DNA of 64,000 bases, from contig CM055112.1 of assembly GCA_029204225.1 (NCBI GenBank), positions 21,396,578 through 21,460,577 on the forward strand, read 5' to 3'. Position numbers and translations under genes: made by a program. Source of the stretch: Diphasiastrum complanatum (Eukaryota; Streptophyta; Lycopodiopsida; Lycopodiales; Lycopodiaceae). The notes under the pieces were generated by a model. It saw only the letters and a list, made by a program, of their open reading frames with translations. It was not told the origin of the DNA and searched no databases. Position 1 is the first letter of the stretch; each line of letters opens with the position of its first letter. Positions 39,309-50,967 of the stretch are shown here, piece by piece.

Positions 39309-42300
39309 AAGGCTTACGAAGATCGAAGGACTTGGTGATGTGAGGCTTTTCATTGATTCTTTGGTAGAGATCGTTCTGTTTTCTCTTCTTGGTGGAGAAC
39401 AAGCTTCCAAGTGGGTGTTCTCTCAGTATTTTCACTTGCATGTGCTAAGATTCGTCAATATCGGTTTTCTCCATAGCCATATGGAGTATTGTCGATATTA
39501 GCCAGTTTTTGACATTTTTTCAATTTTTGCTTGTCTCTCTCATAACTTAGGGTAGATTTGAATTTCCAGCAAGTGTACTTTCAGTTAAGATTTCGTTAAT
39601 TATTTTTGGGTAGAAAGGAGCTGTAAGAGCTATATGATCTAGCACACCCCGATTTGAACCGGTCGATTCGAACCGATACTTTCAGGCCAGGTTCGAATCG
39701 GAAAACGGTTCAAACTGAGAAAAAAAAAATTTCAAAACATTTTTTTTGAGTTTTTGGGATCTTTTTTTTTTTTTAATCCAATTCGAACCGGAATTCGGTT
39801 CAAACCGGGTCCGAATGGTTCGAATGGTTTGAACCGTCCCTCTTGGCATTCCCGACAAGCTATCAGACCTGCAATTTGGTTGCCGGAGGCTTATGCTCCA
39901 ACTCTCGGAAGTTTGATGCTAGTGTGCCCTCCCATAGATTGGTTTTTCTCCGTTCTCAGCCCATATTGCATTTTGGACCTGATTGAAGGCTTCACAAAAG
40001 TCTAATGGACTGTTAGATACTGTTGTTAAAACCTCTTGTGGTGCATGCATAGCGATTTGGTGTTTTTGAACCCACACTCTAGAAAAAAGTGTGACCTCTT
40101 ACAGATTTTTTGTGCACTCTATACTCGCACGTGGGAAACATGCCTACCCTCTGTACCGTGATTTACAACAACCAATTTGGTGCACTGTAGCTCAAGCTAT
40201 GGTTGTCTGATGTTTTGCTATTTTGTAAGTACAATTTGCTAAAAACACAAATTGTTCTGATGCATGTCTGCTTTTTCCTAACTCTAGGGTACTACGCTTT
40301 TGGAGATTGGTTGCATGGCGATTCTGTGAGTGTTTTTGACATGCACGGATGGTGTATAGTTGTTTTGAGTGATTATACGCATGTAATTTGAAGGTTCTGT
40401 CATAAACCAATGGAAGTGGCTAATGGTTTCCAAATAATTTAATTTTATGTAACAAAAAATTTCGTAATTACTTTTCATAGCTAATGTCGTATGCTTTACA
40501 TGCCAGTATGACATTAGATTAGTGACATTAGGAATCGAACAATATGTCAATTTTTTGACTTCGCTTGCCTTTGTACTAATAGTTTCCTTGTCAAATTTTG
40601 AAGTTCCGAAAAATAGAAATTTAACTAATTTCAAAGGTTCGTATTTTTCAGTTTTTTTTCAGTTTTTGCATTTATTATGAAATGAACTTGCCAGCAATTG
40701 AGTAACACACGCTCTGACATGAACTATTGAAATGATTTAAGAGACCAACAAATGGAAGCTCCAATGAACCAAGTGAAACTATTGTCTTTTACAAATCTTG
40801 GATTCTAGCCAGCGACCTAAAGAAGGAGAAAAAGCCAGAAGTGGTGGAGGATTGGCTCGTGAAATGGAGCAGTTATTTCAATCTCCAAGGAGTTCCTGAA
40901 GAGAAGACGATCGGGAGCGTAGTTTTATTTCTTCGCGGTAAAGCATCGTCATGGTGGCGTGACTTGACCGTCAAACCCACTACAAAAGTCTTCAAAAAAG
41001 CTTTTCATTGTAGATGACGTTGACTATTGCCAAAAATTTGTGAACTGCAAGATGGGAAATAAGAGCTCAAATTCTTATATCCAGGAATTCGTGGATGTCT
41101 AGAATCAAGTTCCATCATTCGATCCGAAATTGGCTCTATTCAGTTTGTCCTAGGGTTGCCTACTAATTATCAGAACGAATGCAGAAGAAATGTGCTTCAA
41201 AACCTCGAGACTTGTCGGATAGCAAAAGCATATGACTCCACAATGGTGGCGTCTAGGAGGCATTTTCAACAAATCCCGTCCACCTCAAAAACCAAGAAGG
41301 GGAAGAAGTGAGGTCCACACCAAGTTCCAAAGTACTTTGATGAATTGGATCAAATGGCATAAGAACCGCCGAAGAAAAAGAAGATGAAAAAGTCTATCCT
41401 GGATCAAGGCTAAAAGGCGAATCTGTGTTTCATTTGCAACTTAACCTGTGTGATTGTGAGAGTTGATGTTCTTTTAGTACTGCTTCTTTATTGCCTAATG
41501 ATTTATTTTGTTTAAAAGGCACAGTTAAGGATCAAGAAGTTAGTATTCTATTAGACAATGATTCTACTCATAATTTTATAAATTCTCGTTGTGTATAGAA
41601 AGTCAATCTGACAACTAAAGCCAGCAATCATAGATATCCAGTTTATCTAACTTCAAGAGCCAAGTTAAAATAATGGAAGCATTTGATTATTCATAGTATG
41701 AAGTATTTTCAATGTTTGCAATTCCTATTGTGGATGTTTTTTATGCGTATCTAAATAGTTGTGAATTCTCAGCAGTTCTAAAGTTGGTAAACTTAAATCA
41801 CAAACAAGCAATGAAAAATCAGATCATAAGTAAATTAAAAAAAAGTATTCCTAGCAAAGTTACCTCATGGTTTACCGCCATCTAGGTCAGTAGACCACAG
41901 GACAAAGTTAATTCTAGGAAGTCAACCTATCTCTAGGCAACCTTATAGGTTCTCTCAAAAAGAGGAAATATAGATCTCAAATCAAATAGAAAACTATCTG
42001 AGGATGGGACATATCCATCTCAGTAAATCACCTTGGGGCACTTTTGATCTTCTAAAAGCGAAGAAGAATGGAGGTTTCCGGATGTGTGTGGATTACAAGC
42101 GGTTGAGTATTAAGAATAAATATCCAGTAGTTGGATGGACGACCTTGTAGATCGCTTAGGTGGAGCTATATACTTCACTAGATCTCAGAACAAGGTACCA
42201 TCAAAAAAGAAGTAAGTCGGAAGATGTGCAAAAGACTGGATTTCGAACCAGATTTGGCCATTACGAGTTCATGGTGTTGCCTTTTGGGTTAACGAACACT

Positions 42301-43645
42301 GTAGAAACATTCCAGCAAATGATGAACGATTTGTTTCGTCCATATTTGGGAAAGTTTGTGACAGTGTTTCTAGATGATATTCTCGTCTAAAGTAAGACCT
42401 TCGAGGAACACATAGAGCATCTCAAAATTGTCTTGATGAGGCTCCAACAAGAGTCACTCTACGCTAAGGAATCCAAATGTGAATTCTTTAAGCACGAGCT
42501 GGTTTATCTCAATCATAAATAAGATCACTGCCGATAGGATCAAGATTGACGAGGATAAGATCAAGATAGTTGTTTATTGGTTGACCCCACAAACGGTTAA
42601 GCAAGTTAAATCATTTCTAGGATTTACAATTTTCTTTCGGAGATTTTTTGAGGATTATGCCAAAGCAGGGGCACCGGTCAACAATTTGACAAAAGGTACT
42701 ATTAATTAAAAGAAAAAGAGGAATCAACCTAGTCCGCATGTTGTATGGAATGAGGAATTGAATCAATGTTTTGAGAAACTTAAAGCCCTAATTGTTTTCG
42801 CTCATGTCTTACAGACTGCAGATCTAGATCAACCTTACGTTGTTAGAACTAACGCAAGTGATACTGCAATTGGAGCAATTTTGTTACTGAATGATAGGCC
42901 ACTAGTGTTTGAAAGCAAGAAATTCACTAGTCCTCAGTTGCGTTAAACAAAGCAGGAAAAGAAATTACTTGTAGTTATCCATGCTCTTAAGACCTGGAGA
43001 CACTACTTGTATGGTAGTAAGTTAATAGTGTATATGGATCACCAACCTCTTAAATACTTTTGCAATCAGTATGATCTTCAGGGTAGGAAAGCCCGATAGG
43101 CCAAGTTGATGCAAGAATTCAACCATGAAATCTGTTATATAAGAGGCAGCTCTAATCAAGTTGTGGAGGCTATATCTTTCGTTCAAAGGAAGGTATGAAA
43201 GTGATTCTCATTTTGGTCATATTTGGAACATCTTGAGATGGATTGCTTTTTCGAAATGGGAAAGTTCGTGTACCAGAGGACGATGCCCTCAAACGTAAGA
43301 TTTTGTCTGCATGTCATGGCATACGCTGTGTAGCACATCCTGGTATACACAGGACTCTTGACTTGGTCAGAAGAGAGTTTTATTGGCCAAAACTCAAGCC
43401 ATATGTCAAGTCATATGTGATTAAATGCAAGCCCTGTCAACTAGCTAAGGTTGAGCGCCTTAAAGCTGGTGGTTTGTTGCATCCATTGGATATCCCTAAT
43501 AAGAGATAAGAGAGTATATCAATGGACTTTGTAGTTGGACTTCCAAAGACCCAATGGAAAAATGATTCTATTTGGATTGTAGTGGACAAGTTAACTAAGT
43601 TATCTGCGCTCTTTTTCATCACTACTAACAGTAGCAACACTTGAT
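39309..43645 (+). pseudogene. Gypsy internal region: leader, gag, protease, RT-RNase H, integrase start
   Basis: After a long leader, gag (~40750-41430) reads WILASDLKKEKKPEVVEDWL and GKASSWWRDLTV, ending in a broken zinc knuckle (CFIC). Protease: ILLDNDSTHNFINSR (~41546), a variant of the DSG/DTG box. RT (~41860-42700): SKSPWGTFDLLKAKKNGGFR, MCVDYKRLSIKNKYP, FRTRFGHYEFMVLPFGLTN and catalytic TVFLDDILV (~42363-42390). RNase H: RTNASDTAIGAILL (~42846), MDHQPLKYF-like (~43035). Integrase zinc finger: HPGIHRTLDLVRREFYWPKL and KCKPCQLAKVERLKAGGL (~43336-43470), then SMDFVVGLPKTQ. It stops at ~43645 inside the catalytic core, so the right part and 3' LTR are deleted. Opposite in orientation to the host gene. 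Confidence 0.9.
39651..39835. repeat. Cluster of TTCGAACCGG-type words in both orientations
   Basis: Within the gypsy leader, GAACCGG, GGTTCGAA and close variants recur at least eight times, forming imperfect palindromes around two A/T homopolymer runs. Several copies resemble the pol III B-box core GGTTCGAATC. Confidence 0.6.
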
Positions 43646-44018
43646 AATATACCTAGTCCCAATTTGATGTTCATTGGGCTAAAGACAATTCTGAAACTAC
43701 ATTCACATCATCTTTTGAGCATTCTTTCTTGAAAGCACTAACAAATGCTATGTTCATATTTTTCAGATGCGAAGCTCATGTTGCTTACATACGCATAGCC
43801 AACGTAATCAACAAGTCTACTTGGCATTTGATAACATTCATAGCAATTCTAGACCGTAAGTTAGAAAATGACCTTTAAATAGGATGCATATCCTAAACCG
43901 TAAGTTTAGAAAGTGATTTTGAGAATAATGATTAAGAATTTAAGCCAAAAAGCAACTAGCTTGAAACTGAACATCGAAATTCTTTTGAAACTTTATAACT
44001 TTAAAAATGGGCACTAAC

Positions 44019-44112
44019 CTTGCAACAAATTTGTAAAATTTAATCATGACTTCTCGATCGTCCCGATATACAGTGTTGACTTTCCCCAAGCAAGCAATGC
44101 CAAATTTAGGAT
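44019..44112 (-). CDS. Host gene exon (third recognised)
   Basis: Ninety-four bases on the minus strand between TTTGTAG and GTTAGTG. Its first two bases complete G|AT (Asp) from the exon at 45478-45538, giving MGVD-PKFGIACLGKVNTVY. It continues RDDREVMIKFYKFVA and ends in a split codon AG|. The downstream intron is ~8.9 kb and holds the gypsy element at 38.8-43.6 kb. No stops; both splice sites are canonical. Confidence 0.85.
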
Positions 44113-45477
44113 CTACAAATTTCATGAAAAGTCTAATCAAAGATGAATACTTATAAAGTCTTCATGTAAAGCACAATGTTATTTATAGCATTCATGGCCA
44201 CTTGATAAATTTTGGAGATAGAAATTGGATGTATCTACTTAGTCCCAATCTTTCTATGACATGTCTAAACCCCAAAACCCATAAAAACACATTTTCAAAA
44301 AAAACGAACCCTAAAAAAATTTCCCGTTTCGAACCTGGACCTACTCGTTTCAAATGCGTTTTGAAATGACGTACGAAATGAGTTGAAAAAACATTGCCAC
44401 TTATTCGTCAAGGAACTCATTTTCTAAAAGAGAGAAACCTCAAGTCAAGGACAAAGGAGAATACAATTCTACATGTGGAACAAGAGGAGCTCGTGTAAAT
44501 TCATTCCTTCCATTTGCTCTTTCACTCATACTCAAGGATTAATGTTGAAATAATTGGTACTTTAGGTCGAATTTGGCTTTCTTTTGAATTTATTCTTTTT
44601 TGGGTACTAGCAGGTTTTGCCACATGCACACAAGAATTAGCATATAACAAAGGTACATGCACCACCTTCCTAAGTTAGTGCTCACTATAACATTTCTCCT
44701 TGAATAGTAGTAATCCTGAGCCATGAATCTAGCACCATCTAGGAGCAGATTACTATTTGCATGACCTACATGCATTATTAATGGGTTTGTATAGTTTGGC
44801 ACAACTAGTTTGTATAACACTATCCATAGGAATTATCCAACCTCTCTAAAGAAATGTTGGTATGCTCCTAACCAACCAGGATTAGTTGGTGTGTCAAAAA
44901 AGCCCATGGAGGTTTGGCTGTAGGTGGAGGTTACACATAGTGACAATTATAGTCAAGAGGGGTAATCTTGGGTCAATTAGTCAAAAACTAGATTTGAAAT
45001 GTGGAAGTATTTGCAGAATAGGTTCTCGAACATGTGGCCTTGGGGCTATGGTGAGACAACTGAGTGGTTGGGAATCAAGTTAGATATTTGAATTTGTTGT
45101 GACTTGAATTAATGAGGCAGTTTCAATGTTACAAGATGCTATAGTAAACATAGGAGCATTCATTGAGGTTTTACTTGAAAACCAACATTCTATCCATATG
45201 CAAGCTTTGCCACGAGTAATCTTCATATGTCCTAATTGGCTATGATGGTCTTTTTATTCATCCAATGATGTTTTAGTTCATGCAACCTGTACTCATTCGT
45301 TCTTCCATATATCTAAACACTGGTGGACTAAAGTTATGATAGGATGTGTTGGGGCCTAGCATTACCTTTCTATATTTTGCATCGATATAATAAACACGGT
45401 CACTCACAATAAAAATGTCATACATGTGTAAGAGCTAGCTTTTAATTTTTTTTAGAGCTTGCAAACGTGAGCATCAC

Positions 45478-45538
45478 CTACTCCCATCTTCAAAAGAATC
45501 TCCTCCTGGATTTCAGTAGTAACAGCAACTGCTTCCTG
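45478..45538 (-). CDS. Host gene exon (second recognised)
   Basis: Sixty-one bases on the minus strand: TAG acceptor, then QEAVAVTTEIQEEILLKMGV plus one base, then donor GTGATG. Phase fits the next exon perfectly. Its start phase (0) does not fit the end phase of the first exon (1), so a short exon of roughly a dozen codons should lie between them; I could not identify it. Confidence 0.85.
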
Positions 45539-46521
45539 CTAGCCAACTCGTATTTCCAGCATCAAATCATTAATCAGAGCCAATTATCAAATTATAACAC
45601 ATGCTATCAATATTCGAATAGCAGATCTGCGACTCGCTCCATCTTTTAAAGTAACAGTCAATTGAAATACACTCTCTGTAAGGCCAGTACACATTATTCC
45701 TAAATAATAACAAGAAGAACAACAATAATCAAAAAATTGCTAGCAGTTGAATACTAGATTTGAAAGACGAATACACCAGCACGGTCGATTTATGATTTCT
45801 AAATCAAAAGCGTTTCGAAAAGGAGCAATTATGACAAGAAAGAGCTGAGAAAGAAGAAAATACTACTTGTTTTTCTTTCACCCGATCAGCAATTCTTGCT
45901 TTTATCTCTGTTACACATCCAGTTACACACAATAAAGCAAGGCATGTTAGTCGGCACCGCAAAACTTGCCGTGTAGACTAGGGTATGTTAGTGGCTTCAG
46001 ACGTGCATTCTTCCATAAAATAAAATTAAGGCTAGAGCCGGTTATAAACATAGTGATAGACTTTACAAAAGATAAAATTCATTGCAGCATTGATAACCCG
46101 GAGGTTGTTACAGAGGACTGAAATTGATGTTGATTATTCCAGGAAATTTTTGTTAAGATTTGTCATATAATAATAAATGATGATTGCAAATGTTTACGTG
46201 TCAATAACTAATGATGATTACAAACATTTGTGTTAGATTTTGTTAACATGTCAATGATTGATTATAATCACAAATGTTTGTGTTAGATTCTGTTTCGTGC
46301 GTCAATATCACAAAGTAGCGTCTATCTGGCTTCATCAGAAGCGTCAACAATATTCCCATGCTCTGCTTTGCCAGCACCTTATACATATATGCTACATGAA
46401 CCGATTTCCATTTATCTACTGATATGACATTACTTGCAATAATCATGTGCGACGATCATTCTACTCTGATTCACGACATGAGTGAAATAGTGAGAGAGGT
46501 GAGATGTGATTTTTCACAAAC
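45539..46521. other. Intron between the first and second recognised host exons
   Basis: Non-coding, with a 50-bp tandem repeat (46201-46301). It should contain one undetected small exon. Confidence 0.5.
46201..46301. repeat. 50-bp tandem repeat
   Basis: Units 46201-46250 and 46251-46301 share TCAAT, then ATTA, then CA.TTGTGTTAGATT.TGTT; a decayed third unit lies just upstream. Confidence 0.75.
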
Positions 46522-46699
46522 CAGGTCGATCGACGCACTGCAAGAATTCCTCAAAGAGCTTGAACAAGTGCTCTCGAGATAGCATTCCAGATTTATGCAG
46601 TGACGATGAAGACGAAGACGAAGACGAAGACGACGATGAAGCTCGCGGACTCATGTTGTTGATGTCGGTGGACGGCAAGCGGGAAGAAGCCATGGCCAT
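46522..46699 (-). CDS. Host gene first exon (translation start)
   Basis: Minus-strand exon starting ATGGCCATGG in a strong plant start context (AACCATGG). The N-terminus is MAMASSRLPSTDINNMSPRA, then a run of 13 Ser, then SGMLSREHLFKLFEEFLQCV, and it ends at CCTG|GTTTGTG. An in-frame ATG also exists at 46735. The five exons together give ~160 residues: Ser-rich head, amphipathic SREHL helix, QEAVAVTT segment, CLGKVN segment, acidic EEM..DEAEL segment and Gln-rich helix. I take it as a conserved plant protein of unknown function, open throughout. The plus-strand reading of this stretch is a Glu/Asp-rich mirror frame and is rejected. Confidence 0.8.
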
Positions 46700-46949
46700 G
46701 GTTACACCAAACGAAGAGATACATCCAGTGCTCACAAAAAAAATTAAATTGGGCTTTTGGGCTGCCTAAAGCCCCAAGGGCATGCCTTTAAGCCTTGTTT
46801 TGCTGAGGATGCATTCAATCCAACGTCTGTTAATAGAATGATCAAAAAATATATCCGACGTGTGTCCGACATCTATCCAACGTCTATCCCTTTCAGGAAG
46901 TTGTGAAGCAGCCATTCCTGCAACCACGGCACGTTGGCACTTGAATTTG
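46700..46949 (-). promoter_or_regulatory. 5' flank of the host gene
   Basis: About 250 bp between the start codon and the copia relic. It is the only space left for a native 5' UTR and proximal promoter. No clear TATA box was chosen. Confidence 0.3.
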
Positions 46950-48451
46950 TTGTAAAGTGGATGGAATAACACCTTTTGAGATGCTATTCAAGAGGAGGCC
47001 GAGTGTCAAATTTTTTAGAACTTTTAGATGCATTTGCTATGTCAATATAATTCTTGATGATAGGATAAAGGAGGATCCATCTTCAAGGAAAGGTATATTT
47101 GTTGGATATAGTGAGGTGAGTAAAGCCTATAAGATTTACATTCCTACTACTAATAAGGTGATTATTGGTAGAGATGTCATTTTTTATGAGGGGAATAGTT
47201 CAAAAATGCTTTTAAGTAACGATGGTGTGGATGGATCTAACAATCTTGATGTTGATTTTATGGATCCTACTTTAGATGGTTATGATGAGGGACCTTCATC
47301 AAGTCAAAAGCCAAGGAGAACATCAAGGGGCTGACATATGATGAGAAGGGTAAGCAAGTGGAAGTGACTCATTTTGTTTTTCTCACATGTTTTGGTAAAT
47401 CTTCTTGTTTAGATGATGCTATGCAAGTGGATGGATGTTTTCATGGTTTTCAAGCAACTAATGGATCTGGAAAAAAGGTCTTAGACAATTACTTTGATGA
47501 TCAAGTGGAAGATCAAGAGGTTGATCTCAAAGGGCTTCAACAAGACAAAAGGGAAGTTAGCAATTTGAAGCTAGTCAAGAGCATCAAAGGAGAGTCAATT
47601 GGCAAAGGTGTTTTGGATATGTGTTTGCAAGTGTTTGAAGACTCAAGTAAGGTCAAAGGAGCAGCAAGCAAGTGTTGTTCAAGTTTACTTTACTTGTTCT
47701 ATCTCATGTTTGAGCAATTTCATGTGGATGTGTGCAAAATGTCAAGATATGGTCAACAAACTAGCTATCATTTTGATGTTGGATTTGTACTAGCATTCTT
47801 GGTTGGTTTTGCTGATGAAAATGAAGCTATTGGAGGTTCATTATGTCACTCATTCATGGCCAAGTCATAAAGTTTTGATGATATCTTGTGGCAAGATGGA
47901 GATGGAGGCCCATTCATGGAGTTTTATGGTGGAGACATCTCAAGAAAGGACCAAGATGGAGGAGACAAGAAAGCAAGTGGTCATTACTCACATTTATTGT
48001 TTGGTTGCTGTAATTTTCCAGAGAGTACAAAGTTTGAAACATGGAGGATTCATTTCATTTACATTCTATTTTGTTCTTCATGTTCTAGTTACATCTTGAT
48101 GTATAAAATTGATGTAAGAAATAGTGAAGCATCCAACATGGACACTATTATCTATATCAATTATGGAAGCTACTTTAGAACCTTAGAAAGGAGGTATATA
48201 TTTAGGATGCATATCATTCTAAAGTTGGATCAAAGTTCTATGGTCAAAACTATGCTAGGAACAAGCATATTGAAGTGGCATATCACTTTGTGAGGGAGCA
48301 AGTCATGGCAAAGGAGGTGGAGCTTCAACATGTGTCTTCAAAGGAATGTGTAGCTGATATCACACCAAAGCATTGGGAAAAGACTTGTTTACAAATCATA
48401 GGACTTCACTTGGAGTATTCTCAAAGTCTATGCTAGTTGAAGAGGGAGTGT
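46950..48451 (+). pseudogene. Internally deleted Ty1/copia element with foreign-looking middle
   Basis: Left part (46957-47334): integrase C-terminal region, GITPFEMLFKRRPSVKFFR, CYVNIILDDRIKEDPSSRKG and IFVGYSEVSKAYKIYIPTTN. Right end (~48265-48430): RNase H tail, RNKHIEVAYHFVREQVMAKE and ELQHVSSKECVADI, then stop and PPT. Between them (47340-48240) there is no RT or RNase H; instead a 170-codon frame (VTHFVFLTCFGKSSC, YFDDQVEDQEVDLKGLQQDK, FVLAFLVGFADENEA) that I do not recognise. The copy has therefore lost its polymerase and is non-autonomous. The left end is truncated next to the host-gene promoter. Confidence 0.8.
48442..48451 (+). other. Polypurine tract of the copia relic
   Basis: GAAGAGGGAG directly before the LTR start TGTGAGAAAT. 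Confidence 0.85.
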
Positions 48452-48893
48452 GAGAAATTACCAACTAGTTTGATATTTTGGTCATATTTGTTAATTTGGC
48501 AATTGAGGCCAATTTGCATATTAGACTTAGAGTTTGAATTTTCAAAGCTATATTAGTCTAAAAGCATTTGAATTTACTACTTTTAGAAAGAGAGGGAAAA
48601 GTAGAAGGTCGAGTTTGGATTATTCAAATTTGAATATCTTGTTCATTGAATCTAGTCCACAGTAATAGTAAGGTTGTTGTTATGGAGGGAAACCAAGATC
48701 AATAATGATCCATGGTATTATAAATAGATGTAAACTTGTGGGAGAAAGGATTCTTCTCTCTCTTATCTCATTTCATGCTATCCTAGGTTCATCTATCCAT
48801 TGGTGCACTGTCTTGATGATATCTTGCAATCTTTTGTGTAGAATGCTCATATTTTGCTATATTTGGATCCACACGTGTGAAATACAGTAGGTG

Positions 48894-49219
48894 TGAAGAA
48901 TTTCAGATCACTTAGATCCATATGTCCCTTTGATCTTTGGTTATGAAAGACAACATGACTAGCACCATTTACAATGTAGAAAACTAGCTCTATCAATGCA
49001 TAGAAGCTTCAAACTCTAATAGATCTTGACAAAATCAAGTATGAATGATAAAGTAATGTTGATATTTATACAAAACCAGTAACCTACTATATTTCACACG
49101 TGTGAATGCAACAAACATCATACAATTTGATTCTACACACAAAAAGTTAAGATATCAACATCATAGTGCACCAATGAGTATGGAATCCCAAAGAGATCTC
49201 ACGTATAAGCATGAATAAG

Positions 49220-49295
<76 letters not shown>

Positions 49296-49597
49296 CCTTC
49301 TCTTCCCACGTGTGTACATCTATTTATAACAATTACATGTCTCATTAATGATCTTGGTTTTCCTCCATATCAAAAACCCTACTAAAAATATGGACTAGAT
49401 TCAATGAACCAAATGTTCAAATTTGAATCTTCCAAACTTGACCTCCTAACTTTCCCACAGTTTTCAGAAGTGGTAATTTAAATGAACTTTGACTAAAATA
49501 ACTTTCATAAAGTTTATCTCTAAGTCTAGAATGCATATTGGCCTAATATTGACAATCAACTAAAATATGACTAAACCAGTTGATATTTCTCACATTA
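48894..49597 (-). mobile_element. Solo LTR, minus strand, same copia family
   Basis: Read on the minus strand it starts TGTGAGAAATATCAAC at 49597 and ends ATTCTTCACA at 48894. It is about 704 bp, aligns along its length with the LTRs at 48452 and 50968, and includes TATAAATAGATG and a CT tract. GTAGG before and TTAGG after look like an imperfect 5-bp target duplication. Confidence 0.85.
49223..49293. repeat. (GA)n tract inside the solo LTR
   Basis: About 71 bp; it is CT on the LTR's own strand and sits just after its TATAAATAG box. The sister LTRs have only short TTCTCTCTCTT there. Confidence 0.95.
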
Positions 49598-49660
49598 GGG
49601 TACCGTTATTGTACGGACAACAACTTCATATTATCATAATTTTGATGTTTGATTGAGAGG

Positions 49661-50570
49661 CCATAGGATGGGTGTAGAGATAAATGCATCCTTTAGCTTC
49701 TAGAATACTTGTAAGGCTTTCTCTGATTATTGTGGAACAATTGTCAATTTGTAAATAGGTCATGCCAAATTCACAAAAATAGAATGAAGATCCTACAGTA
49801 GTTTGCATGACCCATAAACACTTAGACTTCAAGAATGGTTCAAGGTGCTGAAAGATCCATGATCAGTCATATCTTAGATAGATTAAGGGTAATTGCTTGT
49901 CTATATACTATGTGGCCTAAGATCAGGCCATGTGTCACCAAAATTTGATATGTTTTTTGGGGTTTAGAGATATTTGAAATTTGCAACATTTTTTTAGGAC
50001 CTTCGCAAGATGTGACAGGTGTTCATTGTCACATATGTGTACATAAAGATCATCTAAAAAGATCTCTAGGAGCTTTTGTAGGCACTCGAATTGCACAACT
50101 CTTTGAAAGCTATTTGAGACATTACAAAATCCAAATGGCATCACCTTATAAGGTTAAGTTTTTCATTCAGTTGTAAATACAATCTTGTGGTGATCTTATG
50201 GCGCAATCTTTAGTTGGTTGATACCCATGAAAAAAACTATAGGCTTCGGCTTCAACTACTCGATCTAATATGCTTTATGAGAGTGACAAGGGAAAGTGGT
50301 CCTTTCAAGTCACAACGTTGAATGTTTTCAGGTTAACACAGATTTGCATCTTGCCATTGTTCTTGGGGACAATCACTATTGGTGATGCCCATCCTGGGTA
50401 TTCGATTTCATAAATGAATTCTACGACTTCTGCAACTCTTGTTTGATCAATTCTGTATAGTCCGGATTGCAACGGTAGTATTTTTTCACCTTTGTAGCAA
50501 TTGGTGCGCAAGCCTAAGCTAAAGTACATCATGTGCTTGATAAGAAAAAATGTGGGGAGAAGCACTCAAA
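49661..50570 (-). pseudogene. Tat/Athila-like gypsy RT relic, minus strand
   Basis: On the minus strand: IYEIEYPGWASPIVIVPKNN (~50400), then a gap, then MPFGFCNVSNSFQRV (~50140), catalytic LEIFLDDLYVH (~50060) and FQISLNPKKH (~49965). Below that is decayed RT connection/RNase H sequence to ~49661. Same lineage as pol at 57.8-59.6 kb. It is interrupted on the low side by the truncated copia LTR. Confidence 0.85.
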
Positions 50571-50770
50571 TACCTCAACAAACTAACTGTAGCACAGCTA
50601 TAAACCACCCATCACGAGGACACATTCAAATACAATAAAGATATCTATAGATTTGGATCACAAGTATATTGCAACATAAACAAACACTTGTATGACTAAT
50701 GAACAATGGACTCGCCACTCTATAGTGGATTTCTTTCCTTGCCTAACATGAATCCAAGATCTAGTCAATC

Positions 50771-50961
50771 TAGCATCAAAGAGACGGAGTTAGTTGTCAC
50801 GTGAAGGTTCGTTCCCATGAGAGCGATAGTTTATTTCAGATTTCAACATGAATGGAGGATTCACATCTATCTCTACATCCATTAACCCTACTCTTTAACA
50901 CTACACATCCCTTAACACTTACAATCCCTTAACACTACACATCCACAACAGATAGCTTACT
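50771..50961 (+). repeat. Direct repeat S, left copy
   Basis: 191 bp from TAGCATCAAAGAGACGG to GATAGCTTACT, nearly identical to 53381-53573. It ends 7 bp before the copia LTR at 50968. Confidence 0.92.
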
Positions 50962-50967
50962 ATTTCT

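Larger units (their letters stand above)
48452..49660 (+). mobile_element. 3' LTR of the copia relic, split by an inverted solo LTR
   Basis: The plus-strand LTR runs 48452-48893, is interrupted, and resumes at 49598 with TTAGGGTACC..TTGTACGGACAACAA, which matches the LTR at 51.4 kb. It stops near 49660, where a gypsy relic begins, so its 3' third is missing. Confidence 0.8.

Noticed and set aside
45600-45650. Minus-strand KMERVADLLFE as the missing small host exon
   Set aside because: Reads into TGA/TAG without a GT donor and its phase does not fit either neighbour.
46506-46769. Plus-strand frame with an Asp/Glu run
   Set aside because: Mirror of the Ser run in the minus-strand first exon, which has a better start context and in-phase downstream exons of one protein.
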